DNA of 30,018 nucleotides from CAYONQ01 sp964405375 (GCA_964405375.1 CAYONQ010000026.1:1-30018), one strand, 5' to 3'; numbered from the stretch's first letter, positions 7,942 through 15,935 are shown. Numbers and translations: made by a program. The notes: generated by a model from the letters alone, not told the origin.

Positions 7942-9122
7942 CTCCGTCCTTTGAGTACCGATTCGTAAACAGACCGCAGCTCGTCGGCAACTCTGGTGAT
8001 GGAAATTTTTCCTTTTATATTATCCGCAGCGATTGCCTCCGATGCCTTTTGGATATTCTCTGCATTTGTGAAGTATCCGATGGCCTCTGCCAGTGCGGGG
8101 GTGTTTACCGGCGTATCTATTATTTTGCCGTGCCGATTATCGACAAACAGGTCGGTTGCGCCGTTAAATTTCGTGGTTATCACCGGTTTATTGGCTGCCA
8201 ACGCCTCAAGGATATATCTGCTCGACGGGTCATAAAAAGTAGGCAGGATGGCAACATCGATTATTGACAGGGCGGTTTGAATACGGCTGATAGGTCCTAA
8301 GAAAATGGTTTTCTTGTGGACATTCAGTTTCTTTGCGAATCGCCGGTATTTGTGTATCCTGCCGGCCCCGGCGACAATCAAAAAGCTGGCACGTCCGGCA
8401 CCCTCGCTCTGTGCCGCAGCGGCCATCGCTTTTATCAAAGGGCTTAGCCCTTTTAATCTGAAATTGTTTGCCACGAACAGGAAAAAGACCGGCTCGTCCG
8501 CCTCTTTAAGCCCCAATTGAGCCAGTATTTGAGTCCGCAACTTATCGGCCCTGGCCGTGTCGATTCGTTTATTGACTCTCACGCCGTTAGGTATAACGCT
8601 AAGCCGCGCTGTACCGATACCGTAGTGTTGTTTGAATTGCTCAGCGACGTAATGCGAAAGTGCGATGATTAAAGGCCCATCCGGGTTTTTGCACAGATTT
8701 CTCTCCGCCCGCAAAAGTATCGTTCTACGAAAATTAGCGAAGGCCGTCGTTCTCTTATAGGATTCTATGAATTTATTCTGGTAGCTGGCGGCGTTGCGCA
8801 AAATCGATTCGGCAAAGCTGCCTCCCCGCGGCTGATAAACGTCGGCAAAATCAAAAGGCAGAACGCTGTGGATTATGTCGTAGTGATTTTCTGCAAGATG
8901 TTTTTTCAGTGCCTTTGCGAAGGTAAAGTAGCAACTCCGCTTGCCCGGCTGCTGCTGACATAGAACGTGGACGTTTTTGGTGCTTGTTCGGCCCTTTGCG
9001 GCGAGTATATCAACCTTGAAGCCGACTGCCCGAAGCGCCCTTGCCAGCTCAAAAACCGAGCGCTCGGCGCCACCCAGAGAAACCGTTGCTCGTTCTATTA
9101 TAATTGCAATTCTATTTTTCAT
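7938..9122 (-). CDS. Family 4 glycosyltransferase, WaaG-like LPS core sugar transferase
   Basis: A 394-residue GT-B glycosyltransferase. The N-terminal half opens with a GGAERSVFELARALRAVGF donor/acceptor motif. The C-terminal GT4 half contains VIPNGV, NFRLKGLSPLIKAM, and the block LPTFYDPSSRYILEALAANKPVITT, which is closest to the WaaG (RfaG) pattern P-YDPCS..LEALA. Position in an operon with ADP-heptose synthesis and heptosyltransferase genes supports transfer of the first outer-core hexose to an inner-core heptose. The acceptor and donor are inference. It is a peripheral inner-membrane enzyme with no TM segment. Confidence 0.85.
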   Translation of the reverse strand: MKNRIAIIIERATVSLGGAERSVFELARALRAVGFKVDILAAKGRTSTKNVHVLCQQQPGKRSCYFTFAKALKKHLAENHYDIIHSVLPFDFADVYQPRGGSFAESILRNAASYQNKFIESYKRTTAFANFRRTILLRAERNLCKNPDGPLIIALSHYVAEQFKQHYGIGTARLSVIPNGVRVNKRIDTARADKLRTQILAQLGLKEADEPVFFLFVANNFRLKGLSPLIKAMAAAAQSEGAGRASFLIVAGAGRIHKYRRFAKKLNVHKKTIFLGPISRIQTALSIIDVAILPTFYDPSSRYILEALAANKPVITTKFNGATDLFVDNRHGKIIDTPVNTPALAEAIGYFTNAENIQKASEAIAADNIKGKISITRVADELRSVYESVLKGRR

Positions 9123-9142
9123 TACAGGATATAACCCGGGTT

Positions 9143-11053
9143 CTACCGACCCGCAAAGGGAACAACTCTACCGTGCTTTATATCGTGTCGCGCCATTCGC
9201 CTTGTCTTTTTTATGACCTTACTGATAAACACCTTATCTTTGGCGGTCAGCTTACCACTGGCCTTATAGCCAAGGTAAAAACGCAATCGGTCTGTTCTCG
9301 AAAAATACCTCGCCGGAGCCGAATAACAAATCTGCGCAATGTCCTTTAGCCGGAATCGCTCGACAAACAACTTTGGCTTGAAGGCCCGTGCCAGGTCTAT
9401 CAGATAGAACCCGCCGTTAGCGCCGTAGAATATGTGTGAAAAATAAAGGTCTCGATGCCGGTAACCTGTCTCGTGAAATCTCTTCACAAAGCCGGCCAAT
9501 TGACTGATAAAGTTTCTTCGCAGTTTCAGGTTTTCGGCTGTAGCCAGCTTGTTGAAGCAATCCGGCAGTCTTCGTTCGATGGATTCGGCGTCCGGGATTC
9601 CTTCAGTAATTATAAAACTTCTCTTCTCAAAGAGCCAACCCCATTGTTGACCGTAAGCAACGGTCTTCGGCGTATTTATACCTGCTGCAGCGAGTTTTTC
9701 TGCCGGCTCGAAGTCGCAGGACCCGCAGCTTCTCCGGCTGTGATGCTGCAGCCAGTTTTTAATTTGAACAAGGATTGGCGGCCGGTCGTAACGCTTCAAA
9801 AATAATGTGGCCGGCGGCAATTCTGTCTCAAATTGCAAACGGCTGCGATACCCGGCCAGATTGGCTTTGGCCAACTCCTCACCGGCATTAAAAGAGAAAA
9901 CGGCATCGATGGATGTTAGCCCTAATTTGGTAAGTGCCTCTTTACAATCGGGGGCAACGAAAAACGATTTTGATGTCTCCACAAATTGTTGTCTGTCTGC
10001 GGATGTTGGCTGGCTGGGAGTGTTTTCGAGCAACTTTTTCGCCGCCTCCCAGACAATCTCTACGGTGATTGCCTCCATACAGAGGTGTTGTTTCTTTTTG
10101 CATATCGGCCTGCCGCAGGGTGCACAGGCGGCGTCTCCGATTAGTTGAATTTCATTTTCGTAGCCGGTATCCGTCCATACAGGGTCATTCGGCCCGAACA
10201 AGCTGACGACCTTACGCCCAAGTGCTATGGCTATGTGCCTCGGCCCGGTGTCGTTGCTCATTACAAGCTCCGCAATGGAAAAAAGCACCTTCAATTCACC
10301 GAGGTTTACCGGCCTTTCTGCTAAATTGATAAGTTTGTGTTTGCTCAAGCGGCAAATCTCTTCTGCAATCTTTCTTTCGGCGGGCTGTGGAGACACCGAG
10401 ATGACGACCGTCGCATTGTAATCGGAAATCAGCCGGTCAGCTATTGTTGAAAACCTCTCAGCAGGCCAGCATTTGCTCGGCCCGAACGCCCCGCCCGGCA
10501 CAAGGACAACAACCGGCCCTTTGCAATCGACAACTTCCGGCAGTTTGGCCCGTAGCGATTTGTTCTTGTGTGGGTCGATGAGCAGCTCGAGCGTTCTATC
10601 ATCCGTATCACAGCCAAGCCACGAGGCAATCGCAAGGTAGTAATCAATCATCGGAATGGGCTTGAATCTGCCGTTGCGCAATCTCGGCGGATAGAGCTTG
10701 TCGGTAAGAAAAATCCCTCGTCCCTCGCGGGCGTATCCAATCCGAAGCGGTATCCCTGCCAGCAGAACCGCCAGAGCCGATGCAAAGGAATTTTTAAAAA
10801 GAATTGCATGCGTGAACTTATGCCTTTTAAGTACTTTTGCAATCGCAAGGGGGTTCTTGCCTTGCTGATGCAACCATACATCGTTAAAGCCACAGGGCGA
10901 CAGAACTTCGCAGACAGCGGGCCTGGCAAGGAACGATATTCGGCAGGATTCGAAACGCCGGCGTATGGCCCGCAAGGCCGGCGTGCAGAGAACAGCATCG
11001 CCCATAGGAGAAGGAAGCCACACTAAAATCTCGCATCTCGTATCCCGCTTCAC
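9143..11053 (-). CDS. Fusion: ADP-heptose LPS heptosyltransferase (GT9) + WaaP-like LPS kinase
   Basis: A 636-residue two-domain protein. Residues 1 to about 345 are a GT9 heptosyltransferase: LPSPMGDAVLCTPALRAIRRRF at the N-terminus, VVLVPGGAFGPSKCWPAERF, the nucleotide-sugar block MSNDTGPRHIAIALGRKVVSLFG, and a Cys-rich CAPCGRPICKKKQHLCM segment common in WaaF. Residues about 370-636 are a Kdo/WaaP-type kinase: a lysine-containing strand (ATLFLKRY), catalytic loop HRDLYFSHIFY and metal-binding strand YLIDLARA. One protein may thus add an inner-core heptose and phosphorylate the core. The start is GTG at 11053, sharing one base with the gmhB stop. The kinase domain could instead act on Kdo. 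Domain calls are firm; the exact acceptor is inference. Confidence 0.9.
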   Translation of the reverse strand: MKRDTRCEILVWLPSPMGDAVLCTPALRAIRRRFESCRISFLARPAVCEVLSPCGFNDVWLHQQGKNPLAIAKVLKRHKFTHAILFKNSFASALAVLLAGIPLRIGYAREGRGIFLTDKLYPPRLRNGRFKPIPMIDYYLAIASWLGCDTDDRTLELLIDPHKNKSLRAKLPEVVDCKGPVVVLVPGGAFGPSKCWPAERFSTIADRLISDYNATVVISVSPQPAERKIAEEICRLSKHKLINLAERPVNLGELKVLFSIAELVMSNDTGPRHIAIALGRKVVSLFGPNDPVWTDTGYENEIQLIGDAACAPCGRPICKKKQHLCMEAITVEIVWEAAKKLLENTPSQPTSADRQQFVETSKSFFVAPDCKEALTKLGLTSIDAVFSFNAGEELAKANLAGYRSRLQFETELPPATLFLKRYDRPPILVQIKNWLQHHSRRSCGSCDFEPAEKLAAAGINTPKTVAYGQQWGWLFEKRSFIITEGIPDAESIERRLPDCFNKLATAENLKLRRNFISQLAGFVKRFHETGYRHRDLYFSHIFYGANGGFYLIDLARAFKPKLFVERFRLKDIAQICYSAPARYFSRTDRLRFYLGYKASGKLTAKDKVFISKVIKKTRRMARHDIKHGRVVPFAGR

Positions 11054-12009
11054 TATTTTCGGCCCTGCATTATGTAGAAGGTCAGCACCATCAACTGCAG
11101 CACCGCAGCAAATCCAAGCGAAATTAAGACCGCATTATGCCGGCTGGTCGGGCTCATCAGAAACCACACGGTTATCAGCAGGCAGAACCACACGGCAACC
11201 TGCAGCACGCCCGCTATCAGTCTCATCGTGGAAAACTCGTCGAACATATCGGCCCGCTGCATACCTTTTAGCTGGCTGAGGATACTGTTGAGTAGCTGTT
11301 CGGTCCGCTGGCCCTGAAGTTTTTGCCCCGCGTTGTTTGTTTGCGGCTGCGCTGACGCCGGCTTATCCGGTGTGTCGGTTGCCTGTGACTTCGGCTGGGG
11401 GTTGGCTGCGACAGCCGGCTGATTTTGAATCTCCGCCTTGCTCGCCGAACGGCGATGTTTTTTTATGATATTCACTGCCTCTTTCATATTTACAGCCCCA
11501 AAGTCCGGCTCCAGCCGGCCCTGCTCGGACTGCTTGTAGTGCGAAGGGTCATCTATCAGTATGGTCTTACAGCCGGCCCGCCGACCCGCATCAACGTCCC
11601 GACCGCTGTTGCCAATCACCCACGAGCCGACAAGCTCGATATCCATCTCATCGGCTGCCGCCAGCAGCATCCCGGGATTGGGCTTTCGCCAGTCGCTTTC
11701 TTTACGGTATTTCATCACCGCTCCGTCAGGATGATAGGGACAATAGTAAATAGCATCTAAGTGTGCCCCCTTTTTCGCTAAAAGCTCTTTTAATCGATTA
11801 TGAATCTTACCGAGAACCTTCTCGGTAACGATTCCGCGCGCAACAGCCGACTGATTCGAGGCAACAATCAGCTTATAGCCCATAGCGCTAAAAGTGGTAA
11901 GCACCTCGGCAACTCCGTCCAGCAGCTTTACCTGGTCGGGGTGATTGATATAGCCGGGGTCTTCAATTATAGTGCCGTCGCGGTCTAAGAATATCGCTTT
12001 GTTAGACAT
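11053..12009 (-). CDS. gmhB: HAD heptose-bisphosphate phosphatase (GmhB-like) with C-terminal membrane anchor
   Basis: The N-terminal ~180 residues are a GmhB/HisB-N type HAD phosphatase, expected to convert D-glycero-beta-D-manno-heptose 1,7-bisphosphate to the 1-phosphate. Visible motifs are FLDRDGTIIEDPGY (nucleophile DxD), VASNQSAVARG (motif II), a zinc-loop CPYHPDG, and RKPNPGML (motif III Lys). Motif IV reads IGNSGRDVDAG where GmhB normally has GDxxxD, so the first Asp is Asn. After a Pro/Gln/Ala-rich linker (about 200-245), two hydrophobic helices (VLQVAVWFCLLITVWFLM; AVLISLGFAAVLQLMVLTFY) form a hairpin anchor not found in standard GmhB (~190 residues). It is part of the ADP-heptose operon. 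Confidence 0.87.
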   Translation of the reverse strand: MSNKAIFLDRDGTIIEDPGYINHPDQVKLLDGVAEVLTTFSAMGYKLIVASNQSAVARGIVTEKVLGKIHNRLKELLAKKGAHLDAIYYCPYHPDGAVMKYRKESDWRKPNPGMLLAAADEMDIELVGSWVIGNSGRDVDAGRRAGCKTILIDDPSHYKQSEQGRLEPDFGAVNMKEAVNIIKKHRRSASKAEIQNQPAVAANPQPKSQATDTPDKPASAQPQTNNAGQKLQGQRTEQLLNSILSQLKGMQRADMFDEFSTMRLIAGVLQVAVWFCLLITVWFLMSPTSRHNAVLISLGFAAVLQLMVLTFYIMQGRK

Positions 12010-12032
12010 CCTGCTTTCGATTTATCTTCGAG

Positions 12033-12617
12033 TTAACTGTTCACGAAACCCTGTTCTACAAGGTCGCAGATTATATGGTAGGCAAGCTGGTGAATCTCCT
12101 GACTGCGTGCGGTTGACTTCTCGTTGACACAGAAACAGATGTCAGCTGTTTTCTCAAGTTTGCTGTCCGCTCGTCCCGTAAAGGCAAGCACCTTGGCGTT
12201 TTTTTTCTTCGCCGCCTTGGCTGCGGCAATAACGTTTGCCGATGTGCCGCTGGTCGAGATTGCCCAGAGGATATCGCCTTCTCCAACTAATGCTTCCACC
12301 TGTCTGACGAATATATTTTCGTAACCGTAGTCGTTAGAAACGGATGTTATTACCGATGTATCGGTCGTCAGTGCAATCGCTGCCAACCCCTTTCGTTCGC
12401 GCTCGAATCTGCCGACAAGCTCGCCGGCTATATGTTGAGCGTCAGCTGCCGAGCCGCCGTTGCCGCAGGTATAGACCCTGCAGCCCTGTCTTAGCGCTCT
12501 TGTTATCATCTCGGCGGCGACCGCTATTGTCTCAAGACCGTCTGCCTCGAATTCGCTGACATTCTTCCTGTGCGTCTCTATCGCTCTGGTAATCTGTTGT
12601 TTAATTGCCTCGTTCAT
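12033..12617 (-). CDS. gmhA: Phosphoheptose isomerase GmhA
   Basis: A 194-residue SIS-domain enzyme converting sedoheptulose 7-phosphate to D-glycero-D-manno-heptose 7-phosphate, the first step of ADP-heptose synthesis. Motifs: CGNGGSAADAQHIAGELVGRFERERKGL, ALTTDTSVITSVSNDYGYE, the phosphate-binding ISTSGTSANVIAAAKAAKKK, and the C-terminal EIHQLAYHIICDLVE with the conserved His. The start overlaps the hldE stop by 4 nt (12614-12617), consistent with coupled translation. It is soluble and cytoplasmic; related members form homotetramers. Confidence 0.97.
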   Translation of the reverse strand: MNEAIKQQITRAIETHRKNVSEFEADGLETIAVAAEMITRALRQGCRVYTCGNGGSAADAQHIAGELVGRFERERKGLAAIALTTDTSVITSVSNDYGYENIFVRQVEALVGEGDILWAISTSGTSANVIAAAKAAKKKNAKVLAFTGRADSKLEKTADICFCVNEKSTARSQEIHQLAYHIICDLVEQGFVNS

Positions 12618-14131
12618 TGGGATTTTCTTTCCAGCGGCTTTTTCTTTTTGATTGTTGCAGCCAGTGACTTTATCTTCTCGATTATCGTGGTCGAGCTTTT
12701 ACCCTCAACAAGCGGCGCAAGAACAACTTTGCCGCCGTAAGATTCCACAAATTCCCGTCCGACAACACCCTTATGCTCCCAGTCCTCGCCCTTCACCAAC
12801 ACATCGGGTTTCACTTTTTTAATCAGGTTAAGCGGCTCCGGCTCGTCGAATACGGTGATATAATCGACCGTCTCCATCGCGGCAAGGACGGCGGCCCTGT
12901 CGTACTGGTTGTTAATCGGCCGACCCGACCCTTTAATGGTCCCTACCGAGCGGTCGCTGTTTAAGCCGACAACCACTATATCACCCTGTGATTTGCAGAA
13001 TTTCAGAAACTCGATGTGTCCCCTGTGCACCACGTCGAAACAGCCGTTGGTAAAGACTATGACCGCTTTTTGCCTGCGATGGTAGTTAAATTCCTCAGCC
13101 AGAGAGTCAATCGAACGCACCTTGCCGCTTTTGCCCCGATTCTGACTGACGATTTCATTTATGATTTCCTCGATGGTTACCGTCACAGCGCCGAATTTTT
13201 CCACCTCAATACCGCCGGTTATGTTGGCCAGCTCCACAGCCGTTTTGTAATCACAGCCGGCGGCTAAAGTTATCGCAAGTGTCGCCAGGACCATATCGCC
13301 GGCCCCCGTAACGTCATAGACGCTGCGAGGCCTCGTGGGAACGACTTCGCTTTCTTTATCCGTTTTAAGATATGCACCTTCCTTATCGAGCGTAATTACT
13401 ATGGCTTCCAGCAGCAATTTTTGGGCGAGCTGCTCTGCTGCTCTGGCAGCATCGTTTACAGTTTTAATCTCAAAGCCAACATTTGCAAAAGTTTCCTGCC
13501 GATTTGGTGTAATCAGCGTAGCACGGGCGTATTTTGAGTAATCACTGGTCAAGCAGGGGTCAACGAGGACTTTTTTGTCTGACTTTTTTGCTAATTCTAT
13601 CATTTTCCTGCAAATATCCAAACGCAGTAAGCCTTTATCATAATCCTGTAAGCAGACGATATCAGCTTGTTGGAGTTTATCTTCGTAAGCTCGCAAAATC
13701 TTTTCATATTGTTTACCAGATAATGGCTCTGTAGATTCCTCGTCCATTCTGAACAATTGCTGCTGATGACGATGTTGTGCTAAACCTACCAGCCGTTGCT
13801 TGGTTGTTGTCGGCCGGTCGGCTGCCGTAAGCAGCCCGCTTGTATCAGCGCCGATTTCCGTCAGCATTTTTCCAAGTGTTCCGCCGTTCCGGTCCTCCCC
13901 GATAACGCCAATGCAAACAGGCACAGCGCCTAAAGCGGCAAGGTTGACGGCCACTCGGCCAGCCCCGCCGCAACTGTGCTCGGTCCTGCGCACCTTCAGC
14001 ACGGGCACGGGCGCCTCCGGGCTTATCCTTAACGCATCGCCGTAGGTGTAAACATCGAGCATAAAATCGCCCACGACCATAATCTTAGGCGAGCCGAGGT
14101 TCGTTACGGTTTTTAACAGCTTCTCGTACAT
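12614..14131 (-). CDS. hldE: Bifunctional heptose 7-phosphate kinase / heptose 1-phosphate adenylyltransferase
   Basis: A 505-residue HldE (RfaE). The N-terminal ribokinase/PfkB domain (about 1-330) has GDFMLDVYTYGDALRISPEAPVPVLK, GGAGRVAVNLAALGA, and the catalytic anion hole DVTGAGDMVLATLA. The C-terminal cytidylyltransferase-fold domain (about 350-490) has FTNGCFDVVHRGHIEFLKFCK (HxGH motif), VGLNSDRSVGTIKG, and the KPDVLVKGEDW..GVVGREFVESYGGKV block. It phosphorylates heptose 7-phosphate at C1 and later adenylates heptose 1-phosphate. With gmhA and gmhB beside it, the window holds all activities to D,D-ADP-heptose; no hldD epimerase is seen. The short gap to lpxK is made of a dispersed repeat. 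Confidence 0.97.
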   Translation of the reverse strand: MYEKLLKTVTNLGSPKIMVVGDFMLDVYTYGDALRISPEAPVPVLKVRRTEHSCGGAGRVAVNLAALGAVPVCIGVIGEDRNGGTLGKMLTEIGADTSGLLTAADRPTTTKQRLVGLAQHRHQQQLFRMDEESTEPLSGKQYEKILRAYEDKLQQADIVCLQDYDKGLLRLDICRKMIELAKKSDKKVLVDPCLTSDYSKYARATLITPNRQETFANVGFEIKTVNDAARAAEQLAQKLLLEAIVITLDKEGAYLKTDKESEVVPTRPRSVYDVTGAGDMVLATLAITLAAGCDYKTAVELANITGGIEVEKFGAVTVTIEEIINEIVSQNRGKSGKVRSIDSLAEEFNYHRRQKAVIVFTNGCFDVVHRGHIEFLKFCKSQGDIVVVGLNSDRSVGTIKGSGRPINNQYDRAAVLAAMETVDYITVFDEPEPLNLIKKVKPDVLVKGEDWEHKGVVGREFVESYGGKVVLAPLVEGKSSTTIIEKIKSLAATIKKKKPLERKSQ

Positions 14132-14140
14132 CTTTCTTTA

Positions 14141-14170
14141 TTCATATCTCGATTCACGATTCACGAGATA
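14141..14170. repeat. Low-complexity repeat spanning the lpxK stop codon
   Basis: Iterated words of the form CGATTCACGATTCACGAG cover the lpxK stop (14154-14156) and the lpxK-hldE gap. The last residues of LpxK (VSRES) are encoded by the repeat. The same word family lies between tRNA-Glu and tRNA-Met at 23766-23836. Confidence 0.6.
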
Positions 14171-15290
14171 CAATTTTACCTGCTAATGTCTTTTCAATCA
14201 ACTGCGTTATTTCGTCCTCCCCGGCTGTAAATATCAGCTCAATCGCCAGATACGCGAAGGGTGTCTCGTATTGTGTACTGCGTATTGCGTATTGCGTGGA
14301 AAACCGGTCTTTCTGCGTTGTCAATATCAAGTCTGCCTCTAAGTTCTTTGCTTGTTTGTGAATATCCGCAATATCGTTATCCGTGTAGTGGTAATGGTCG
14401 TCATAGATTTTTGACCCGACTAACTCGGCACCGAGCCCCTTTATTGTCTCTAAAAATGCACCCGGATTGCCTATGCCGCAGAAGGCAAATATGTTTTTAT
14501 CTCTTAACTCCTCGATACCGATTTCTTTCCCGTCCGAAGATTTTGCACAAACGGGCTTATGAATCGACCTTGCAATTATCATATTGGGATTGACCTGTCG
14601 CAGCTTCTCTTCGAGCCGGGCCAATTCTTTTTCGTCGGTTTGGTCGCATCTGGTGATGACGACGGCATCGGCCCTCGTTAGTGCGCTGAGCGGTTCCCTT
14701 AATAATCCCGCCGGCAGACACTTGCCGTAGCCGAAGGGCAATGTTGCATCGATTGTTACGATATCGAGGTCCCGAAATAATCGACGGTGCTGAAACCCAT
14801 CGTCCATAATCAATACTTTTGCACCGAATCTATCCACTGCCTCAACCGCTGCTGCAACACGGTCGGGATTTATTATCACTTTGGCATCCGGGCAGCTTTC
14901 AGCCAAAATCGCCGGCTCATCCAAATAGTTTTGAGTTTTAAGTTTTAAGTTTTTAGTTGCTTTGTAGCCGCGAGTAAGTATCGCACATTTATAATTTTTA
15001 GTTTTAAGTTTTAAGTTTTCAGTTATCTTGCTGTATAGCCATACAACAAGTGGTGTCTTACCTGTTCCCCCGGCCGTTATATTGCCGACGCTTATAACCG
15101 GCACATTCGCACGGTGTGTTCTCGATAAGCCGGTGGAGTATAAAAAATTGCGCAGCCGAATGATGATTGAGTAGCCCGCTGCGGCAGCGGCCAGAAAGAA
15201 ACGCAAAGCCGCCGCACCCGCACCATAGCTTTCGCCTGAAATCAATTTGCGATAATCTTCTTGATTCAACGTTAATGACCTTTTAAGCAA
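14154..15290 (-). CDS. lpxK: Tetraacyldisaccharide 4'-kinase LpxK, interrupted in frame by repeats
   Basis: Inner-membrane kinase that phosphorylates the 4' position of the lipid A disaccharide. An N-terminal hydrophobic segment (FFLAAAAAGYSIIIRL) is followed by VPVISVGNITAGGTGKTPLVVWL with the P-loop, then ILTRGYK, DEPAILAE, IMDDGFQHRRLFRDLDIV and PAGLLREPLSAL, all typical of LpxK. At 378 residues it is longer than usual (about 325-350). Two related peptides, ENLKLKTKNYK and KNLKLKTQNYL, and a third, FSTQYAIRSTQYET, are translations of low-complexity DNA repeats (14993-15024, 14927-14958, 14264-14298) that keep the frame. A fourth forms the C-terminus. The start is TTG at 15290 (LKRSLTLNQEDYRKL); no ATG is available nearby. 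It is the first gene of the envelope operon. Confidence 0.92.
   Translation of the reverse strand: MLKRSLTLNQEDYRKLISGESYGAGAAALRFFLAAAAAGYSIIIRLRNFLYSTGLSRTHRANVPVISVGNITAGGTGKTPLVVWLYSKITENLKLKTKNYKCAILTRGYKATKNLKLKTQNYLDEPAILAESCPDAKVIINPDRVAAAVEAVDRFGAKVLIMDDGFQHRRLFRDLDIVTIDATLPFGYGKCLPAGLLREPLSALTRADAVVITRCDQTDEKELARLEEKLRQVNPNMIIARSIHKPVCAKSSDGKEIGIEELRDKNIFAFCGIGNPGAFLETIKGLGAELVGSKIYDDHYHYTDNDIADIHKQAKNLEADLILTTQKDRFSTQYAIRSTQYETPFAYLAIELIFTAGEDEITQLIEKTLAGKIVSRES
14264..14298. repeat. Low-complexity repeat inside lpxK (TATTGCG type)
   Basis: Iterated CGTATTG / TGTACTG words (plus strand) encode the TQYAIRSTQYET peptide near the LpxK C-terminus, in a loop before the final beta/alpha segment. 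The reading frame stays open. Confidence 0.6.
14927..14958. repeat. Low-complexity repeat inside lpxK (AGTTTTA type), copy 1
   Basis: About 32 bases of iterated AGTTTTA/AGTTTTGAG words. Read on the minus strand they encode NLKLKTQN, which has no counterpart in ordinary LpxK. A second copy lies 34 bases away (14993-15024). Confidence 0.65.
14993..15024. repeat. Low-complexity repeat inside lpxK (AGTTTTA type), copy 2
   Basis: Near-identical to 14927-14958: iterated TTTTTAGTTTTAAGTTTTAA words encoding NLKLKTKN on the minus strand, just downstream of the P-loop helix. Both copies are in the same orientation and the same reading frame. Confidence 0.65.
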
Positions 15291-15374
15291 TTATTTCCCG
15301 TGCCAAGAATACATAGACTACACCTAAATCTTATTTTTTGCCACAAAAATCGGCCTCTGCAAAAATGGGAAAAT

Positions 15375-15405
15375 GGGGCGCGTCCTAAAACGCACCCTGC
15401 AAAGC
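15375..15405. repeat. REP-like dispersed repeat, copy 1
   Basis: Contains CGCGTCCTAAAACGCACCCT followed by GCAAAGC. It has a partial hairpin (GGNGCG/CGCNCC type) around a TAAAA loop. Related copies are at 15908-15934 and, inverted, at 17194-17220. It lies in the 290-base gap between lpxK and cspA. Confidence 0.5.
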
Positions 15406-15446
15406 TGGTGCTGTTATTTTGTAACAAAATAATATTTATTTTGTTG

Positions 15447-15474
15447 TTGCACACCTTATGTTTTATGTTATAAT
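15447..15474 (+). promoter_or_regulatory. Sigma-70 type promoter of cspA
   Basis: -35 TTGCAC (15447-15452), 16-base spacer, -10 TATAAT (15469-15474, consensus). The start of transcription would be near 15481, giving a leader of about 100 bases, as is common for cold-shock genes. Confidence 0.65.
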
Positions 15475-15498
15475 TACGGTCAGCAGGGTTATTCTTTC

Positions 15499-15573
15499 AC
15501 CTCTCAAGAGTACCTCCTGACATAATTAAAATGAGAGGTATTATTTATGCGCTCCGGAAACGGGGCTAAGGAG
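15499..15573 (+). promoter_or_regulatory. cspA leader with hairpin and anti-Shine-Dalgarno tract
   Basis: The leader contains an 8-bp perfect stem ACCTCTCA (15499-15506) / TGAGAGGT (15532-15539). Its loop carries CTCCT (15514-15518), complementary to the AGGAG (15569-15573) of the cspA ribosome-binding site. The loop could pair with the Shine-Dalgarno site as a pseudoknot or in an alternative fold, a plausible temperature-responsive switch. This is inference from complementarity only. Confidence 0.4.
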
Positions 15574-15580
15574 AAGCACA

Positions 15581-15784
15581 GTGAGTACAGGTAAAGTAAA
15601 ATGGTTTAACGCAAGTAAGGGTTATGGATTTATCACTCCGGAAGGCGGCGGTGACGATTTGTTCGTCCATCATTCAGAGGTAAAGACCGCGGGCTATGCG
15701 ACTCTCGATGAAGGTCAGGCAGTCCAGTTCGAGGTCGGCCAGGGCAAAAAAGGCCCCTGCGCCACCAGCGTAGCGCCCGCCTGA
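15581..15784 (+). CDS. Cold-shock protein, CspA family
   Basis: A 67-residue single cold-shock domain that binds single-stranded RNA/DNA. RNP1 is KGYGFITPE and RNP2 is DLFVHHSEV; the opening GKVKWFNASKGYGFI and the closing VQFEVGQGKKGPCATSV complete the fold. The start is GTG at 15581 with a good Shine-Dalgarno site (AAGGAG 15568-15573, spacing 7). It is a single-gene unit with its own promoter (15447-15474) and rho-independent terminator (15811-15844). Confidence 0.97.
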   Translation: MSTGKVKWFNASKGYGFITPEGGGDDLFVHHSEVKTAGYATLDEGQAVQFEVGQGKKGPCATSVAPA

Positions 15785-15810
15785 TAAAGGTCAAAGCGTT
15801 CAAAAACCAA

Positions 15811-15844
15811 CAGGCCCCGCCAATCGCGGGGCCTGTTTTATTTT
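15811..15844 (+). terminator. Rho-independent terminator of cspA
   Basis: A perfect 10-bp stem CAGGCCCCGC (15811-15820) / GCGGGGCCTG (15826-15835) with loop CAATC, followed by TTTTATTTT. Confidence 0.93.
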
Positions 15845-15907
15845 AAAAATCAAAAATTAAAACGCAAAATTGTGGACAACGCTTCACGTTGGGATAAAAA
15901 GTTTTTT

Positions 15908-15934
15908 CGCGTGTGCTAAATCGCACCCTACAAA
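15908..15934. repeat. REP-like dispersed repeat, copy 2
   Basis: CGCGTGTGCTAAATCGCACC followed by CTACAAA. It is related to 15375-15405 and abuts the 3' end of the AT-rich exported-protein gene. An inverted copy lies upstream of that gene at 17194-17220, so the gene sits between inverted copies. Confidence 0.5.
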
Positions 15935-15935
15935 A

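Noticed and set aside
8437..8456. Palindrome around AAAGGGCTTAGCCCTTT inside the WaaG-like gene as another mini-insertion
   Set aside because: It encodes RLKGLSPLIKAM, which aligns with the normal family motif without extra residues, so nothing was inserted.
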